Shown in pieces: positions 62,596-64,000 of a DNA stretch of 64,000 nucleotides. Numbering within the stretch: position 1 is the stretch's first letter; each line of letters begins with the position of its first letter. The stretch comes from Myxococcales bacterium. GTDB lineage: Bacteria > Myxococcota > Polyangia > HGW-17 > SLPX01. The translations under genes were made by a program, and so were the position numbers. Location of the stretch: positions 1 to 64,000 of the forward strand of contig SLPX01000035.1 in NCBI GenBank assembly GCA_007131745.1. Reading direction: 5' to 3'. Under the pieces are notes generated by a model, which saw nothing but the letters and a program-made list of their open reading frames with translations, was not told the DNA's origin and did not search any database.

Positions 62596-63999
62596 TCAAA
62601 CGGCAACATATACACCGAAAACTTCTCTCAGCGCATCCGATATTTCTCCCAGAGTTGCATACGCCTGCACTGCTTTCAAAATGGGAAACATGAGGTTCTC
62701 TTTTCCTTTGGCTGTTTCCCGTATTTCTTCAAGGCACTCCTTCACCTTGATATTGTCCCTCTTTTTCTTCAGATCCTCAACTGCACGAACCCGGGCCTTT
62801 TCAATTTCAGGATCAATTTTGAGCGTCTTCATCGGCGCAGTGGTTTTTTCGCTTTTAAACCTGTTCAGTCCTACAATCACCCTATCCTCTTTTTCGATCG
62901 CCTTTTGCGTTCGATACGAAGCTTTGGCGATTTCATCCTGCATGAATCCTTTTTCAATGGCGCTGGCCGCGCCTCCCAGTTCATCTATCTTCCGAATATA
63001 TGCTTCAGCCTCCGATTCGATCTCGTCCGTACGCGCTTCCACCGCGTAAGAACCGGCCAACGGGTCTATCGTATCAGCTACTCCGCTTTCATGAGCCAGG
63101 ATCTGCTGAGTCCTCAAAGCCAACGTGACCGCCTCCTCGGTCGGCAAGGCAAGAGCCTCATCCTTTGAGTTGGTATGAAGAGATTGCGTTCCTCCCAAAA
63201 CCGCTGCAAGCGCCTGAAATGCAACGCGAACCACGTTGTTTTCCGGTTGTTGAGCCGTAAGGGTATGGCCGCAAGTTTGAGTGTGAAATCTGAGAGTGCA
63301 GGATCGATCTTTCTTGGCAGCAAACCTTTCCTTGATTATCCGCGCCCACAATCTCCTCGCAGCGCGGAACTTGGCGACCTCTTCCAGGATGTCGGTATGC
63401 GCGGCAAAGAAAAAAGAAAGTCTTCCGGCAAAAGAATCTACTTCCAATCCGGCATTCAGAGCCGCTTCCACGTAGGCTATTCCATTCGCCAAAGTGAATG
63501 CTATCTCTTGAACAGCGGTGGAACCCGCCTCCCTGATATGATACCCACTTATGCTGATGGGATTCCATTTCGGCAGGTTATCCTTGCAATACGAAAAGAT
63601 GTCTGTGATGACTCTCATCGATGGCTGTACGGGGAAGATATAAGTTCCCCTTGCAGCGTACTCTTTCAATATATCGTTTTGTATGGTCCCTTGGATGCGA
63701 TCGGCCGGCACATCCTGACGCTCGGCAAGCGTAACGTACATCGCCAGAAGAATCGCCGCTGTAGAATTTATGGTCATCGAAGTGCTGATTCCGCCCATGG
63801 GAATCTCTTTCATAAGCATCTCAAAATCAGCCAAGCTGCTGATCGCTACCCCCGTTTTTCCGACTTCGCCCCGCGCTATTTCGTAGTCTGAATCATAACC
63901 CATTTGAGTGGGCAAATCGAAAGCCACTGAAAGTCCGGTTTGTCCCTGGTCCAAGAGATAGCGATAGCGTTCGTTCGTTTCCTCCGCGGTTGCAAATCC
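62596..63999 (-). CDS. Acyl-CoA mutase large subunit (methylmalonyl-CoA mutase-like), 5' end outside window
   Basis: Catalytic subunit of a B12-dependent acyl-CoA mutase, at least 468 residues visible and open to the right edge. Segments [65 protein letters not shown] and [19 protein letters not shown] are family hallmarks. It ends without a B12-binding domain, so the cobalamin domain would be a separate subunit. Methylmalonyl-CoA versus isobutyryl- or 2-hydroxyisobutyryl-CoA cannot be decided; the adjacent methylmalonyl-CoA epimerase favours the first. Confidence 0.88.
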   Translation of the reverse strand, partial: GFATAEETNERYRYLLDQGQTGLSVAFDLPTQMGYDSDYEIARGEVGKTGVAISSLADFEMLMKEIPMGGISTSMTINSTAAILLAMYVTLAERQDVPADRIQGTIQNDILKEYAARGTYIFPVQPSMRVITDIFSYCKDNLPKWNPISISGYHIREAGSTAVQEIAFTLANGIAYVEAALNAGLEVDSFAGRLSFFFAAHTDILEEVAKFRAARRLWARIIKERFAAKKDRSCTLRFHTQTCGHTLTAQQPENNVVRVAFQALAAVLGGTQSLHTNSKDEALALPTEEAVTLALRTQQILAHESGVADTIDPLAGSYAVEARTDEIESEAEAYIRKIDELGGAASAIEKGFMQDEIAKASYRTQKAIEKEDRVIVGLNRFKSEKTTAPMKTLKIDPEIEKARVRAVEDLKKKRDNIKVKECLEEIRETAKGKENLMFPILKAVQAYATLGEISDALREVFGVYVAV

Positions 64000-64000
64000 C

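Noticed and set aside
1..64000. CRISPR array, prophage, transposase, rRNA or tRNA genes
   Set aside because: No regularly spaced repeats, integrase or transposase motifs, nor cloverleaf- or rRNA-like sequence were seen on reading both strands.

Overview
The window reads as a chromosome segment of a Myxococcota-like bacterium (formerly grouped with Deltaproteobacteria), of moderate G+C content. Lineage clues: a complete pilMNOPQ alignment/secretin block with pilB, pilT and an NtrC-type regulator; a FrzS-type pseudo-receiver/coiled-coil protein and a Roadblock/LC7 protein directly behind pilQ; a Gly-Cys-rich, membrane-anchored, Arg-ending C-terminal sorting tail of the MYXO-CTERM kind; many Cys-rich or propeller lipoproteins; a eukaryotic-type Ser/Thr kinase; PilZ proteins; and a SctU/FlhB-family export protein. 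I see no rRNA, tRNA, CRISPR array, insertion sequence or prophage.

Layout. 1-7 kb: end of a probable C25-like peptidase, a PLP decarboxylase, an AAA+/DUF4143 ATPase, a double radical SAM protein and a lysine-ketoglutarate reductase-like enzyme, then a CAP-domain lipoprotein. 7.5-10.6 kb: cytochrome c maturation (ccmA, ccmB, a ccmC-ccmD fusion) interrupted by a divergent small lipoprotein. 10.6-15.7 kb: Ser/Thr kinase, BamD-like lipoprotein, TPR protein, Cys-rich repeat lipoprotein. 15.9-19.3 kb: glnA, a SprT-like metalloprotein, ispG. 19.3-24 kb: a minus-strand run of envelope and PilZ genes, apparently with ispG at its end. 24.3-31.6 kb: glgA followed by an aromatic amino acid block (aroD-aroE fusion, serA-like, aroA, aroK, aroC), with aroB absent from the window. 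31.6-36.6 kb: RlmI-like methyltransferase, then three envelope proteins.

36.7-54.4 kb is the type IV pilus and polarity region: pilB, pilT, a Na+/alanine symporter, a sigma-54 regulator, a small HTH protein, pilM, pilN, pilO, pilP, a giant pilQ, a lipoprotein, a Roadblock protein and a FrzS homologue. The most striking item is the 1655-residue PilQ, in which about 890 residues of charged predicted coiled coil separate two AMIN-like domains; typical PilQ proteins are about half that length or less. PilN also carries an unusual six-cysteine periplasmic cluster. The arrangement suggests a modified pilus machine coupled to polarity and motility control.

54.5-64 kb: hflX with a problematic 5' end, a hypothetical coiled protein, two envelope proteins, a SctU-like export protein with NPTK instead of NPTH, two small genes that may belong with it, and a minus-strand operon of methylmalonyl-CoA mutase large subunit (cut by the window end), methylmalonyl-CoA epimerase and a patatin-like protein. 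All assignments rest on reading translated motifs and local context; no database search or structure prediction was run.
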